From assembly GCA_030625815.1 (NCBI GenBank), contig DAOUQF010000012.1:1-64000 (forward strand): a DNA stretch of 64,000 bases, given 5' to 3'. The notes under the pieces are model-generated. The model was not told the origin of the DNA. It saw nothing but the letters and a program-made list of their open reading frames with translations, and searched no databases. Position numbers and translations under genes: made by a program. Source of the DNA: Eubacteriales bacterium. Its GTDB lineage: Bacteria; Bacillota; Clostridia; Tissierellales; GPF-1. Shown here piece after piece: positions 44,786 to 54,042 of this stretch; position 1 is the first letter of the stretch, and each line of letters starts with the position of its first letter.

Positions 44786-46099
44786 TTATGAATCATTACG
44801 AAAAACAATATTTTTTGGATTTATGGAATCAAAAATATAGAAAGTATGTATTCTGGTCTCTTTATAAAAAAGCGGAGCTACTATTGTAGTAATTAATTGA
44901 GTCATTAATGTGGCAAAAGCTGCACCCTGAATGCCCATCGTGGGAATTAGAATCCAATTGAGAATAATATTGAAAATCGTACCCCAAAACAAATATTTCT
45001 TTACATATCGATTTTTCTTTTCACATACAATCCAGATTCCTCTAGCTACACCAAGTGATGAAAAAATTGTATACCATACTGCAATCCTCAAAACAAATAC
45101 TGCTGCCAAATACTCTTTCCCGTATAAAATCAGTACAATCCATTTGGCAAATATTGTAATAAACGAAGCAAATCCAATTCCTCCCCATATAATTACTGAA
45201 TATAGTTGCTTCAGTCTTTTAATATACTCATTAGTATTTTGATTGCTCAATTCCATAATAAGTGGTCTTGAAGAGTTTATTAAAGCTTGAGGGATAAACG
45301 TCCATAATCCGCATATAACTATCGCAACTGCATAATAACCGACTTGCTCTCGTCCTAACATCTTTCCAATCATCACTCTGTCAATTTGAGCGTATATCGC
45401 AACCAATAAACCTGAAAAGATAAAGTGATAACTTTGTTTTAACAAGTTTTTTGCTTCGATTAATGAAAACGATAGCTTCCCCCCACTATATTTATGATAA
45501 GAGATAATGCTGAATAAAGAAATAATTGCCAATTCAATAGTAATGGAAAACGCAAACCACACAACATTCTTATTCATGAGCAGTATCATAAGTTTGTATA
45601 AAGCAGTTATTGTGTATGCTGACGCTTTCATAATCGATGATATTTTCGACTTCAGTTTCGACTGATACCAAAACTCAATCAGCTCAAAAGATCGAAACAA
45701 TAATGCTAACGACTGTGCTGCCGCAAGTATCAGAATTAATTTATCATGTGGATTAATAATAGTAATTATACTTATAATGAACACCATCGAAATAAAACTT
45801 GATGCAATACGCATAACTAATCCGCTACCAATTATCATCCCTTCATTATTAGGATGAGTTATTAATTCCTTAACAAAAACTCCTTCCAATCCTAAAGTAC
45901 TAATTGGTATAAAAAAGGCTATAAAAGAAGCCGTATAATTAAGTAGTCCATAATTACTTGGACCTAAATATCTTGCTGTTAACATCGTTAAAATCAAATT
46001 AATTGCCATTTGATAAACTCTCTCAGCAACAAGCCAACTTGCATTCGAAAACATTTTCTTATTTATCATGCGATCATTATAAATATTGGCTATCTTCAT
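44786..46099 (-). CDS. Wzx-like polysaccharide flippase
   Basis: This 437-residue polytopic membrane protein of the polysaccharide transporter family starts MKIANIYNDRMINKKMFSNA, followed by SWLVAERVYQMAINLILTML and ARYLGPSNYGLLNY, the Wzx N-terminal signature. Spans continue to YKETRIHTFYI near the end. It should export the undecaprenyl-linked repeat unit made by the surrounding transferases to the Wzy polymerase encoded just upstream. It is a different family from the MurJ-like protein at 14.7 kb. Confidence 0.9.
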   Translation of the reverse strand: MKIANIYNDRMINKKMFSNASWLVAERVYQMAINLILTMLTARYLGPSNYGLLNYTASFIAFFIPISTLGLEGVFVKELITHPNNEGMIIGSGLVMRIASSFISMVFIISIITIINPHDKLILILAAAQSLALLFRSFELIEFWYQSKLKSKISSIMKASAYTITALYKLMILLMNKNVVWFAFSITIELAIISLFSIISYHKYSGGKLSFSLIEAKNLLKQSYHFIFSGLLVAIYAQIDRVMIGKMLGREQVGYYAVAIVICGLWTFIPQALINSSRPLIMELSNQNTNEYIKRLKQLYSVIIWGGIGFASFITIFAKWIVLILYGKEYLAAVFVLRIAVWYTIFSSLGVARGIWIVCEKKNRYVKKYLFWGTIFNIILNWILIPTMGIQGAAFATLMTQLITTIVAPLFYKETRIHTFYIFDSINPKNIVFRNDS

Positions 46100-46112
46100 C
46101 CATTACCTCAGT

Positions 46113-47360
46113 TCAACTTGAATTACTAATTCTATTCATTTTATTTATTAAACCTTGTATCAAACCAAATTGCAGTATAAATATCATAAAAAGGATATAA
46201 TGGCCTCCCAAAATTGGTTCAACCATACAATTTAACAATACCGATATTGATATCGAGAAAACAAACAATTTGAATCCTCTATGTTGGTAAGTCAGTCTAA
46301 AGACAACAATAATGCTGTGAATATATTTAATTGTTATAAATATTAGCATCGTAAATGGTACTATACCTGTAACATATGCAACATCTAACCACAAATTATG
46401 TGGTGCCGATAAATCAATATTTGCTCTTGAACCCCCAAAAGGAAAATCAGCTAAACCAACAATTGTCTTTTCCCATGCATCAAATCGCGCATTATGCGAA
46501 ATGTTTTTATCTAGTAGCTGCATTCTTAAATAAAAGTTGCTATTTTCATACAAATTTCGTATATTAAATACATTCTGAGTATAGAGGAACAGACCAAAAA
46601 CTATAATGATAGTCATTGCAAACAGAAATCTTAAATATACCTTCCCATTAGATTTATTCCAAAGCAAATACATAAAAGCGCATAAAACGATATTAATGAA
46701 CAGTATTATTAATAAAGTTCTATTAGACATAATCAAAGTTTCAATTATTGAAATTACGGCAAAAATAATAACAATGACTCTTGTTTTTATCTTCATCTCC
46801 CTTTTAACAAATGCTCCTATTGGTAACATTGCGCTTATTAATATAAATCTACTCCCTTGAGTTGTTGCTGCAGTTCTTGAGCTCGTCCAAATATCATAAA
46901 CATATCTCTCGTAATATGTTATTTCCCCAAATTTAATTAAATGAACTGCCAAATTAACGCTTGAATATAAAAACAAACTAATTGCCAATAAAACAATTAT
47001 ATTCTGGAATCGTTTATACGACTCTTCAATGTCTGTTACCTCATATATAATTCTAAACCCTATAGCAAACAAAAGCGGTGGAAGTAAGAACTCTCTATAA
47101 CCTCGAAAAAAATTATATTCCCCATAATAATTTAAAAAAAGTGAATAAACCAATCCAAAAGAAATCACTTGAATTAAAGTTACAAAATACGACTGTGGAA
47201 GTTTCTTATTCTTCAAATCCATGTATAATATTAGCAATATACCACCAAAAAAAACAATTCTTGTACCAAGCCCGAATAAATTAATACCCCACATCACTAT
47301 CCAGAAATACACTACTATTTCAATATTAGTTTTTTTCCCCCAATTATTGTTTTTTTTCAT
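46113..47360 (-). CDS. Wzy-like O-antigen/capsule polymerase
   Basis: This 415-residue very hydrophobic protein has about 11-12 spans and one larger extracytoplasmic loop (roughly residues 260-310, containing YENSNFYLRMQ and FDAWEKTIVGLADFPFGGSR). The short block SAPHNLWLDVAYVTGIVPF resembles the conserved His loop of O-antigen polymerase/ligase families. Position next to Wzx and two GT2 genes supports a repeat-unit polymerase. Sequence identity within this family is always low, so the call rests on topology and context. Confidence 0.82.
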   Translation of the reverse strand: MKKNNNWGKKTNIEIVVYFWIVMWGINLFGLGTRIVFFGGILLILYMDLKNKKLPQSYFVTLIQVISFGLVYSLFLNYYGEYNFFRGYREFLLPPLLFAIGFRIIYEVTDIEESYKRFQNIIVLLAISLFLYSSVNLAVHLIKFGEITYYERYVYDIWTSSRTAATTQGSRFILISAMLPIGAFVKREMKIKTRVIVIIFAVISIIETLIMSNRTLLIILFINIVLCAFMYLLWNKSNGKVYLRFLFAMTIIIVFGLFLYTQNVFNIRNLYENSNFYLRMQLLDKNISHNARFDAWEKTIVGLADFPFGGSRANIDLSAPHNLWLDVAYVTGIVPFTMLIFITIKYIHSIIVVFRLTYQHRGFKLFVFSISISVLLNCMVEPILGGHYILFMIFILQFGLIQGLINKMNRISNSS

Positions 47361-48261
47361 CCATCAACCTTCTAACTTTTAAATATTCAATGAAATAGTC
47401 AAAAATATATTTCAAAAAAATGAAACCACACTCTCTTGAATATTGAAAAAGGATACCAAAAGCTTCTAGATATTGACCCTGTCTGCAATAACTCCAAAAC
47501 ACAGTTGAAAAATGTTTCGCATAGACACGATTCTTAAAACCGCGTTTTTTTTTGTCTATTAGCACAATTTGGTTATCGAATTCCAACAAAAATTGTTTTT
47601 TTAAATTTTCAAGTTCCTTACCGATTAACGAATTATTGACTTCATTTCCTTTTATTTCTATTAAGGGTTTTCCCACAACACCAATTCTATATTTTTCAAA
47701 GAAACGTAACATGAATTCATAATCTTGATGTCGTTTGTAAGACTCATTGAACCCATTTATATTTTTATATGATTCATACCTTAGCATTAAGGAACTCGTA
47801 AATGGTGTAAATGTTAACGACAACAAATCTTCAGTTAAATCACCTTCTCTATCAGATGTCACTAAAATACCATGCTGATATCTCCAACAATAAACAGCTT
47901 GAAAGCATTCATTCTTCTCTAGAAATTCAACTTGAAGATGGATTTTCATTGGTAAAAAAATATCATCATCATCAAGCAAACAAATATATTTCCCAGTTGC
48001 ACTCCGAAATCCGGTGTTACGTGCAGCTGATCCATTTAAATTTTTTTCATGTTTTATGTAACAAACATTATGCATAAGTGCATATCTTTCCATCATTTTT
48101 TCAGTTTTTCTTCTGTGCAATGTGTTTGGTTCGTTATCATCAACAACAATTATTTCTGAATTTTCATATTCTTGATTACGTACTGATTCAATTGCAAAAA
48201 TCAAAGATCCATTGTTTTTATAAGTTGGGATAATAATACTCACCTTTGGATAAATAATCAT
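47344..48261 (-). CDS. Family 2 glycosyltransferase
   Basis: This 305-residue enzyme opens KVSIIIPTYKNNGSLIFAIE, with VVDDNEPN, NGSAARNTGFRSATGKYICL and LLDDDDIFLP as the DxD region. KRHQDYEFMLRFFEKY fits the acceptor-side block of the family. The C-terminal part is basic and without clear spans. It overlaps the polymerase gene start by 17 bases. Donor and acceptor are unknown. Confidence 0.87.
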   Translation of the reverse strand: MIIYPKVSIIIPTYKNNGSLIFAIESVRNQEYENSEIIVVDDNEPNTLHRRKTEKMMERYALMHNVCYIKHEKNLNGSAARNTGFRSATGKYICLLDDDDIFLPMKIHLQVEFLEKNECFQAVYCWRYQHGILVTSDREGDLTEDLLSLTFTPFTSSLMLRYESYKNINGFNESYKRHQDYEFMLRFFEKYRIGVVGKPLIEIKGNEVNNSLIGKELENLKKQFLLEFDNQIVLIDKKKRGFKNRVYAKHFSTVFWSYCRQGQYLEAFGILFQYSRECGFIFLKYIFDYFIEYLKVRRLMDEKKQ

Positions 48262-48302
48262 AAATTAGTAACCTCTCACTCATTAAATCATATCCTAATG
48301 GT

Positions 48303-49097
48303 TTAGTCGTTATAAGGTTTTAGCAAATTATAACTTTTCACACCCTTTAACAAACTCGATAAGATAATTGAACTTGAAAGCTTAACGTGCTTCTTCAACC
48401 TCAACAAAAAATATAACACTAAGATATATTTTGATTTCGGAAAAGCAGCAGCTAACATCGCCCCTTTATCGTAAAAAAACTTTTCATTATACCCTCGAAA
48501 CCATGAAGAATCCGAAAAATCCACAGTTGCAATAGTTGCTGGATATTCATAAACCTTTAATCCTCTCTTTCGTAATTCCCATAAAAAAATAGAATCTTCA
48601 CCCGATGAGTAAATACTACCTGCGCCAAAATTCTCATCAAACCCTAATTTACTTTCACGAATTGAGTTTCGCTTAAATGCAATCCTTACAGATCCATAAG
48701 CCTTATATTTGGGTGCAATTCTAATCTTATGAATACTATCTGTCGGTTCATGTAAGTTGATCCGATTTATATTAAATACAATTACATCTGCATCACTTAT
48801 TTCCTGAAAAGCTCCAGTGATAACTTCAACATAGTTTTCAACATACTCTACATCATCATCACATAAGATGCATATATCTCCGGTTGCATTTTCTAAAGCA
48901 ATATTCCTGCTTTTTGACAGCCCTATACTACTTGACGATATTGTTTTTATTTTATTTCCATTTACAATAAACTCATCATAATAGTCATTCCCGCATTGAT
49001 TAACAATAACAGCATCAGATTTAATTCCTCTAACCTTGCAAAATTCTTCTATGCGACTTTCATTCATACATGATAAAAGAACTTCAATATTCAACAT
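48303..49097 (-). CDS. Family 2 glycosyltransferase, divergent
   Basis: This 264-residue GT-A protein has an atypical N-terminus (MLNIEVLLSCMNESRIEEFC). The core motifs are clear: SSIGLSKSRNIALENATGDI, ILCDDDVEYVEN as the DxD and GAGSIYSSGEDSIFLWELRK. It ends in a short basic helix. It is the gene nearest the IS element at 49.1-50.8 kb, and its start codon is only about 45 bases from the IS end, so its transcription could be affected by the insertion. Confidence 0.82.
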   Translation of the reverse strand: MLNIEVLLSCMNESRIEEFCKVRGIKSDAVIVNQCGNDYYDEFIVNGNKIKTISSSSIGLSKSRNIALENATGDICILCDDDVEYVENYVEVITGAFQEISDADVIVFNINRINLHEPTDSIHKIRIAPKYKAYGSVRIAFKRNSIRESKLGFDENFGAGSIYSSGEDSIFLWELRKRGLKVYEYPATIATVDFSDSSWFRGYNEKFFYDKGAMLAAAFPKSKYILVLYFLLRLKKHVKLSSSIILSSLLKGVKSYNLLKPYND

Positions 49098-49141
49098 TCA
49101 CAACTCCTAATCAATATTTATTCATGAGCATAAAAACAATC

Positions 49142-50767
49142 TATATAGTGTTTGCTGATTAACCTTTAAAGCATTGATTTCACTGACTTTCAGCCGCATG
49201 TTTGATATAATAAATGCAAGGGTATTTCGCAATTAGAATCATTTTCCTTGCACTTATCTATAGTATTTCCTCAAAAAGGAGCCCAAAACCATGTATAAAG
49301 CCACTGATCAATCACAACCTACTTTTCTTGATTTCAATCAGCCGCTAGGACTTAAAATGAATCCTCAAAACCGTTGGGTAAAAATAGCGAATTTGGTTCC
49401 GTGGGAACAATTTGAGGAAAGATATGCCTTATTATTTCCCAGTAATATTGGAAATGTAGCTAAGCCTTTACGAATGGCTTTAGGCTCATTAATTATACAA
49501 ACAAAGTATGGATTTTCTGACAAAGAACTGGTTGAACAACTTACAGAGAATCCGTATTATCAGTATTTCATAGGACTTCCTGGTTATCAGGAAGCTGCAC
49601 CTTTTGAATCTAGCACACTGGTTGCATTTAGAAAGCGAATCAGTGCTGATATGTTGATGGAGGTCAATGAATATCTTTTGGAAATGGCGAATCATGATAA
49701 AAAAGATGATGATGATTTCAAACCGGGTTCTAGTGGTTCTTCGGACAACCCAAGCAACACCAAAAATAGCACAAACAAAGGTACTTTAATCTTAGATGCG
49801 ACCTGCGTTCCTTCCAACATACGTTATCCGCAAGACTATTCGTTGCTCAATGAAGGAAGAGAAAAGCTAGAAAAAATCATCGATCGTTTCTGCAGTGACT
49901 ATTCACTTTCAGCGCCTAGAATGTATCGAAAAGAAGCTAGAAAGAATTACCTTGCTCTTGCAAAATCCAAAAAACCAGGCAAGAAGAAAATTAGGAAAAT
50001 CATTCGCAAACAGCTAGGTTATGTAAAACGCAATCTTGGCTATTTAAGTAACTTCATGATGCAAGGGTATGCACCAACTGAAAAGGAAATCAAATTTCTC
50101 GAAACGATCACCACATTATATGAACAGCAAAACTACATGTATGAGGAAAAAACACATTCAGTTAAAAATCGGATTGTTAGTATAGGTCAACCCTATTTAA
50201 GGCCAATCGTCAGGGGTAAAGCAAAGAATCCCGTTGAATTTGGTGCTAAGTTTGATCTTAGTATAGATGAACATGGTTACGAGAGAATCGAAGAACTTTC
50301 CTTTAACGCCTATAACGAAAGTACGATCCTTCAAAATGCTATTGAACGATATAAGGAACGCACTGGGCATTATCCAAAACGAGTTTTGGGAGATCAAATT
50401 TATAGAACCAGAGGTAATCGTAGCTATTGCAAATTAAAAGGCATTCGTTTATCGGGTCCCAAATTAGGACGACCATCAAAAAACAATGAATATGATAAAA
50501 AGATTGAATATCAGGATAATGTAGACCGTATTGAGGTTGAAAGAGCATTCAGTTTAGCTAAAAGATCTTATAGCCTAGGGTTGGTAAAAACAAAGCTGAA
50601 AGAAACCACAATGACTGCTATTGCATTGTCAATATTTGTGATGAATTTATTTAAAATTCACTCACGCTTTTTCATATACTTTATTTGGAATTTATTATTT
50701 GAGCGTAAATTTTCATTGGCGATAGTCCCACAATAAAAAATGAGAATTATTCAGTAGACACTATATA
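49142..50767. mobile_element. Insertion sequence with imperfect terminal inverted repeats
   Basis: The left end reads TATATAGTGTTTGCTGATTA (49142 on) and the right end, read inward from 50767, TATATAGTGTCTACTGAATA. The two agree at all but three positions over about 21 bases. A single complete transposase gene lies between them on the plus strand. I do not see an unambiguous target duplication because the ends and flanks are TA-rich. The element lies between two minus-strand polysaccharide genes and seems to interrupt none. Confidence 0.8.
49291..50736 (+). CDS. IS5/IS1182-type transposase (DUF772-like N-terminus)
   Basis: This 481-residue protein has AAAAAGGAG seven to eight bases before the ATG. 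The N-terminal domain shows WVKIANLVPWEQFEERYA, MALGSLIIQTKYGFSDKEL and PFESSTLVAFRKRI, the pattern of IS5/IS1182 transposases. Acidic catalytic candidates lie in LILDATCVPSNIRYPQD and RVLGDQIYRTRGN, with the C-terminal glutamate in RIEVERAFSLAKRSYSLG. A low-complexity acidic, Ser- and Asn-rich stretch around residues 135-165 is typical for the group. The gene is intact and probably active. It is the only large plus-strand gene in the window. Confidence 0.87.
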   Translation: MYKATDQSQPTFLDFNQPLGLKMNPQNRWVKIANLVPWEQFEERYALLFPSNIGNVAKPLRMALGSLIIQTKYGFSDKELVEQLTENPYYQYFIGLPGYQEAAPFESSTLVAFRKRISADMLMEVNEYLLEMANHDKKDDDDFKPGSSGSSDNPSNTKNSTNKGTLILDATCVPSNIRYPQDYSLLNEGREKLEKIIDRFCSDYSLSAPRMYRKEARKNYLALAKSKKPGKKKIRKIIRKQLGYVKRNLGYLSNFMMQGYAPTEKEIKFLETITTLYEQQNYMYEEKTHSVKNRIVSIGQPYLRPIVRGKAKNPVEFGAKFDLSIDEHGYERIEELSFNAYNESTILQNAIERYKERTGHYPKRVLGDQIYRTRGNRSYCKLKGIRLSGPKLGRPSKNNEYDKKIEYQDNVDRIEVERAFSLAKRSYSLGLVKTKLKETTMTAIALSIFVMNLFKIHSRFFIYFIWNLLFERKFSLAIVPQ

Positions 50768-50788
50768 TACTCATAAATGATTTCTAAC

Positions 50789-51688
50789 CTACAATGGCAA
50801 ATTAAATAAATTTCCTACATACATGTCACCATCTTCATTATAATAATTGGCCATACCCGCTGCGGGTGTAAAAGATAATTCTCCAAAGATAATACGGTTC
50901 TCGCAATCATACAAATCAACTCTTACAAACGGAAAGCTTTTTGACAATTTCTCACATATTTCTAACGCTTCAGATAGTAACTGTGGTTTCTTTAATTGAT
51001 AATCAGGTTCCATTTCACCAATGTTTACAACATTCCATTCAGTATCAAAAAAAGACAATCTTAGATTTTCTTCACGCTCAGTACAAACCAGTATTAATTT
51101 TGGTTTGCCATCAAAACAATATACTTTATAATCTATAGGCATATCTCCGTTAGCAGTCTCAATAAATTCTTCACAAATAATCTTCCTTGAAATTTTGTCA
51201 TAATGAGGTTCAATATTATATAATCCAAAATCATCTTTCATCCATTTTTCAAGCAAGTGTTCTGCTCTTGAAATATCAAAGTGATTCTTATCACGACATA
51301 TAATATTATATCCACACCCATGATTACATTTTAATGCAAATTTATTAGGAAGCTCGTCCCATCTCACTTCATCAGTACTATCCCAAACACCTAAAATTGG
51401 ATTTAAACATTCTTTGCAATCATTTTGAATTAGATATTCGCGCACCGCATATTTATCAGAACATTGAACAGCCAGGTTGTTATAAGGACAAAAGTACAAC
51501 TTGTACCATTGAATTTTCTCATTAAAAGTTCGAGGTGAATTCAAATCAACTCTTTTCCTCAGAACAACCCAATAATAGAACTTCGTCAATATTTCTCGTG
51601 GTAACACTTTAGCTACAAACTTTTGAATTAATCTTCGAACTGCATAGAAGTTATCTTGGCGGATTTGTCCAAAATCATTTTCAGTCAT
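50789..51688 (-). CDS. TupA-like ATP-grasp protein (copy 2)
   Basis: This 299-residue protein starts at the ATG at 51688, six bases behind GAGGAGG. It shares the blocks of the paralogue at 43842: NSPRTFNEKIQWYKLYF, SDKYAVREYLIQND, LPNKFALKCNHGCGYN, RKIICEEFIET, DYKVYCFDGKPK and VRVDLYDCENRIIFGELSFT. Divergence between copies is large, so they probably act on different residues or acceptors rather than being a recent duplication. It lies between the IS element and a membrane glycosyltransferase. Confidence 0.85.
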   Translation of the reverse strand: MTENDFGQIRQDNFYAVRRLIQKFVAKVLPREILTKFYYWVVLRKRVDLNSPRTFNEKIQWYKLYFCPYNNLAVQCSDKYAVREYLIQNDCKECLNPILGVWDSTDEVRWDELPNKFALKCNHGCGYNIICRDKNHFDISRAEHLLEKWMKDDFGLYNIEPHYDKISRKIICEEFIETANGDMPIDYKVYCFDGKPKLILVCTEREENLRLSFFDTEWNVVNIGEMEPDYQLKKPQLLSEALEICEKLSKSFPFVRVDLYDCENRIIFGELSFTPAAGMANYYNEDGDMYVGNLFNLPL

Positions 51689-51712
51689 TTTCATCCTCCT
51701 CACTTAACAATA

Positions 51713-52879
51713 TCATCTGGTACTTTCTGCTTTTTCCCAAAACGATTTTGCATTACCAGATAATATATTATAAACACCAACCCATTGAGAAAAAATAGTT
51801 ATTGTATAATAATAAATCATTTTAAACAAATTCCCTCGAATCCATCGTTTTTTCCACATATATGCTGTTAAAAAAAATAGTCCCTGAAATAGTAGTGCGC
51901 ATCTATAGAATACTGAATCTGGGAATAATACGAAGCTACATATAAAAACAAAAAAATGACTGCTCCATAATAAATAACGGCATGTTCGATGTCCGAAATA
52001 AAAGTATGAAAACCATTTATATTTAAAAATGTTGAGTATTCGTATATCTGGCAAAATAAGCCTTAGTATTTCACGATTCATTCTAATTTTTCTATTAAAC
52101 TCATCTTCCATTAACTCTCCAGCTTTTTCATATGCTATTGCATCATGATTACATATTGCACGTTTTTTCTTCAAGGAAAACTGTAACGGCATTTCTGAAT
52201 CATGACAACGTATAGGTTCAATATCAAAGTAGTCATCATTTCTACATGCATATAATGCGCCGTTTCCTGCAGTTATTGTCTGAATTTTACTTTCAATTTC
52301 ACGTATTGTGAGATCTTTTTCCCAATAATTTGATTCTGCCGAACTCGTAGCTGCACAATCAGAATTGCTAATTGCTAATCTTCCTGAAACATAAGAAATT
52401 TGAGGGCTCGTAAATGTTGCCATAAGTTCTATTATTGAGTTCGCATCAAGCATTGAGTTCGCATCAGTCATAACCAAAAATTCAGTATCAACTTGTTTTT
52501 GAGCCTCATTTTGTGCATTTGTTTTACCTTTTCGCTCATTAACTTCAAAAAGTCGAATTTTCAAACTCTGGTGATCTAACGCAAAATTTTTAACGATCAT
52601 ATTTGTACTATCTGTACTATTATCAGAAACAATAAGAAATTCAATTCTGTCCTTAGGATATTTCAAATCAATTATATTATTCAATTTATCTTCAATTACT
52701 TTATCTTCATTATGCGCTACAACCATTACAGTAACAGATGGTTTTAGATTATAGTCTTTTACAAGTTCTCTATTTTTATATAGCTTTTCAATTATTTTAA
52801 GTGACATTGAATATCCTATCATAGCCCAAAAAATTATGAATGCACTTATATAAAATAATGTTTTATATATTACTTCCAA
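51713..52879 (-). CDS. Membrane-bound family 2 glycosyltransferase (CESA-like)
   Basis: This 388-residue protein has an N-terminal membrane helix (LFYISAFIIFWAMIGYS) followed by a GT-A domain with VTVMVVAHNEDKVIEDKLNN, VSDNSTDSTN, MTDANSMLDANS (DxD) and RKIRMNREILRLIL. Three C-terminal hydrophobic segments follow. The layout is like processive or lipid-acceptor transferases of the hyaluronan synthase/IcaA type, but the QxxRW motif is not clear, so a single-sugar transfer is equally possible. It is 40 bases downstream of the FemAB-like gene. Confidence 0.83.
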   Translation of the reverse strand: MEVIYKTLFYISAFIIFWAMIGYSMSLKIIEKLYKNRELVKDYNLKPSVTVMVVAHNEDKVIEDKLNNIIDLKYPKDRIEFLIVSDNSTDSTNMIVKNFALDHQSLKIRLFEVNERKGKTNAQNEAQKQVDTEFLVMTDANSMLDANSIIELMATFTSPQISYVSGRLAISNSDCAATSSAESNYWEKDLTIREIESKIQTITAGNGALYACRNDDYFDIEPIRCHDSEMPLQFSLKKKRAICNHDAIAYEKAGELMEDEFNRKIRMNREILRLILPDIRILNIFKYKWFSYFYFGHRTCRYLLWSSHFFVFICSFVLFPDSVFYRCALLFQGLFFLTAYMWKKRWIRGNLFKMIYYYTITIFSQWVGVYNILSGNAKSFWEKAESTR

Positions 52880-52918
52880 TATGATTCTCCTTGTAGCTCT
52901 TATTTGGATTTATCTTTT

Positions 52919-53977
52919 CTAGCTTCTATAAGCTGGGAAAAAGTTAGTTTTTGATTTAAATGATTCTTCCTTTTCTCTAATACTCAACAACTCAGAGTAA
53001 GCAGCCTCAATAAATATTTTATTCCCAATGCAAAAATCATAATCCGATTTTCGATTAAAACCATTTTTGAATTTGAACAATCCATCTTCTTTGCTACCAA
53101 GGCCTCCTCCCAAATGAAATTTTTCATGTCCATTTTCATACCCCCATACAGCGGCCTCATATAACAGCAAATTCATGGATGCCAATTTCTGATATTTTTT
53201 ATCCAATGCAGAAAGATGATAATGCATTTGTCTATTTGCATGTAATATAATAGCCATAGCAATTATTTTTCCTTCATATACTGCATAAAAAAATAATGAG
53301 TTTTGTTTTAAATCATCCCGTATACAAGAATAAAATTCTTTATTAAAATAATAATAGCTTGTTGCATTATCTCTATCCATTGTAGCATTATACAATGGTA
53401 TGAACTCATCAATTAATGATTGTCCTTTTCCCAAAAAAACCTTAACACCATTTTTTTGAGCTTTCCTAACCATATTTCTGGTTTTACTGGTTAAATCACT
53501 CCAAATTTGATCCTTGTTTTTCAACTCAATTGCAATGGTTTTACCCAATGTACTTGTATGATAAATCAATTCAGCACACTTCGAATTCTTAATAATTGGA
53601 TGAAATCTTACAAACTCACTAACTATATTGTTCGTTTTGCAATATTGTGTGTATTCAAAATTTAACTCATTTAAATTCTCAGCTGTAATATTCCCTTCAA
53701 CTATCAGACCACCATAACCATATGGAGTTGATAAATCAAATATCATATCCCTCGTCATCTTACCAATTAAATTTTCATCTGCACCAACGTCTCTTTTCAT
53801 TACAACGTTAATAGCTCGAATATCATCATTCTTGAAATATATTAATAAAGGTTCTCCATCACCATGGAGTTGAAACGCTTTTACATAACCTGATAAGTAA
53901 TAAACATCATAATTCTCAAACTGCTTAACAATATCATCCCATCTATTACTTTCTTCAATTGAAATAACTATGAACAT
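52919..53977 (-). CDS. FemAB/GNAT-fold aminoacyl- or acyltransferase-like protein
   Basis: This 352-residue protein starts at the ATG at 53977 with GGGAGATT upstream. It is of the peptidoglycan-bridge (FemAB) and BioF2-like group: WSDLTSKTRNMVRKAQKNGV is the signature basic helix and is followed by FYAVYEGKIIAMAIILHANR, YHLSALDKKYQKLASMNLLL and HLGGGLGSKEDGLFKFKNGF. Classical Fem enzymes transfer amino acids from tRNA to lipid II. Members inside glycan loci are thought to attach an aminoacyl or acyl group to a nucleotide sugar or lipid-linked sugar. No coiled-coil Fem arm is evident. Confidence 0.8.
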   Translation of the reverse strand: MFIVISIEESNRWDDIVKQFENYDVYYLSGYVKAFQLHGDGEPLLIYFKNDDIRAINVVMKRDVGADENLIGKMTRDMIFDLSTPYGYGGLIVEGNITAENLNELNFEYTQYCKTNNIVSEFVRFHPIIKNSKCAELIYHTSTLGKTIAIELKNKDQIWSDLTSKTRNMVRKAQKNGVKVFLGKGQSLIDEFIPLYNATMDRDNATSYYYFNKEFYSCIRDDLKQNSLFFYAVYEGKIIAMAIILHANRQMHYHLSALDKKYQKLASMNLLLYEAAVWGYENGHEKFHLGGGLGSKEDGLFKFKNGFNRKSDYDFCIGNKIFIEAAYSELLSIREKEESFKSKTNFFPAYRS

Positions 53978-54042
53978 TACAAAATCTCCCAACTAAACTT
54001 TAAATCAAATTAATCTCCTAGATTATAATTCAATCTTTTCTC

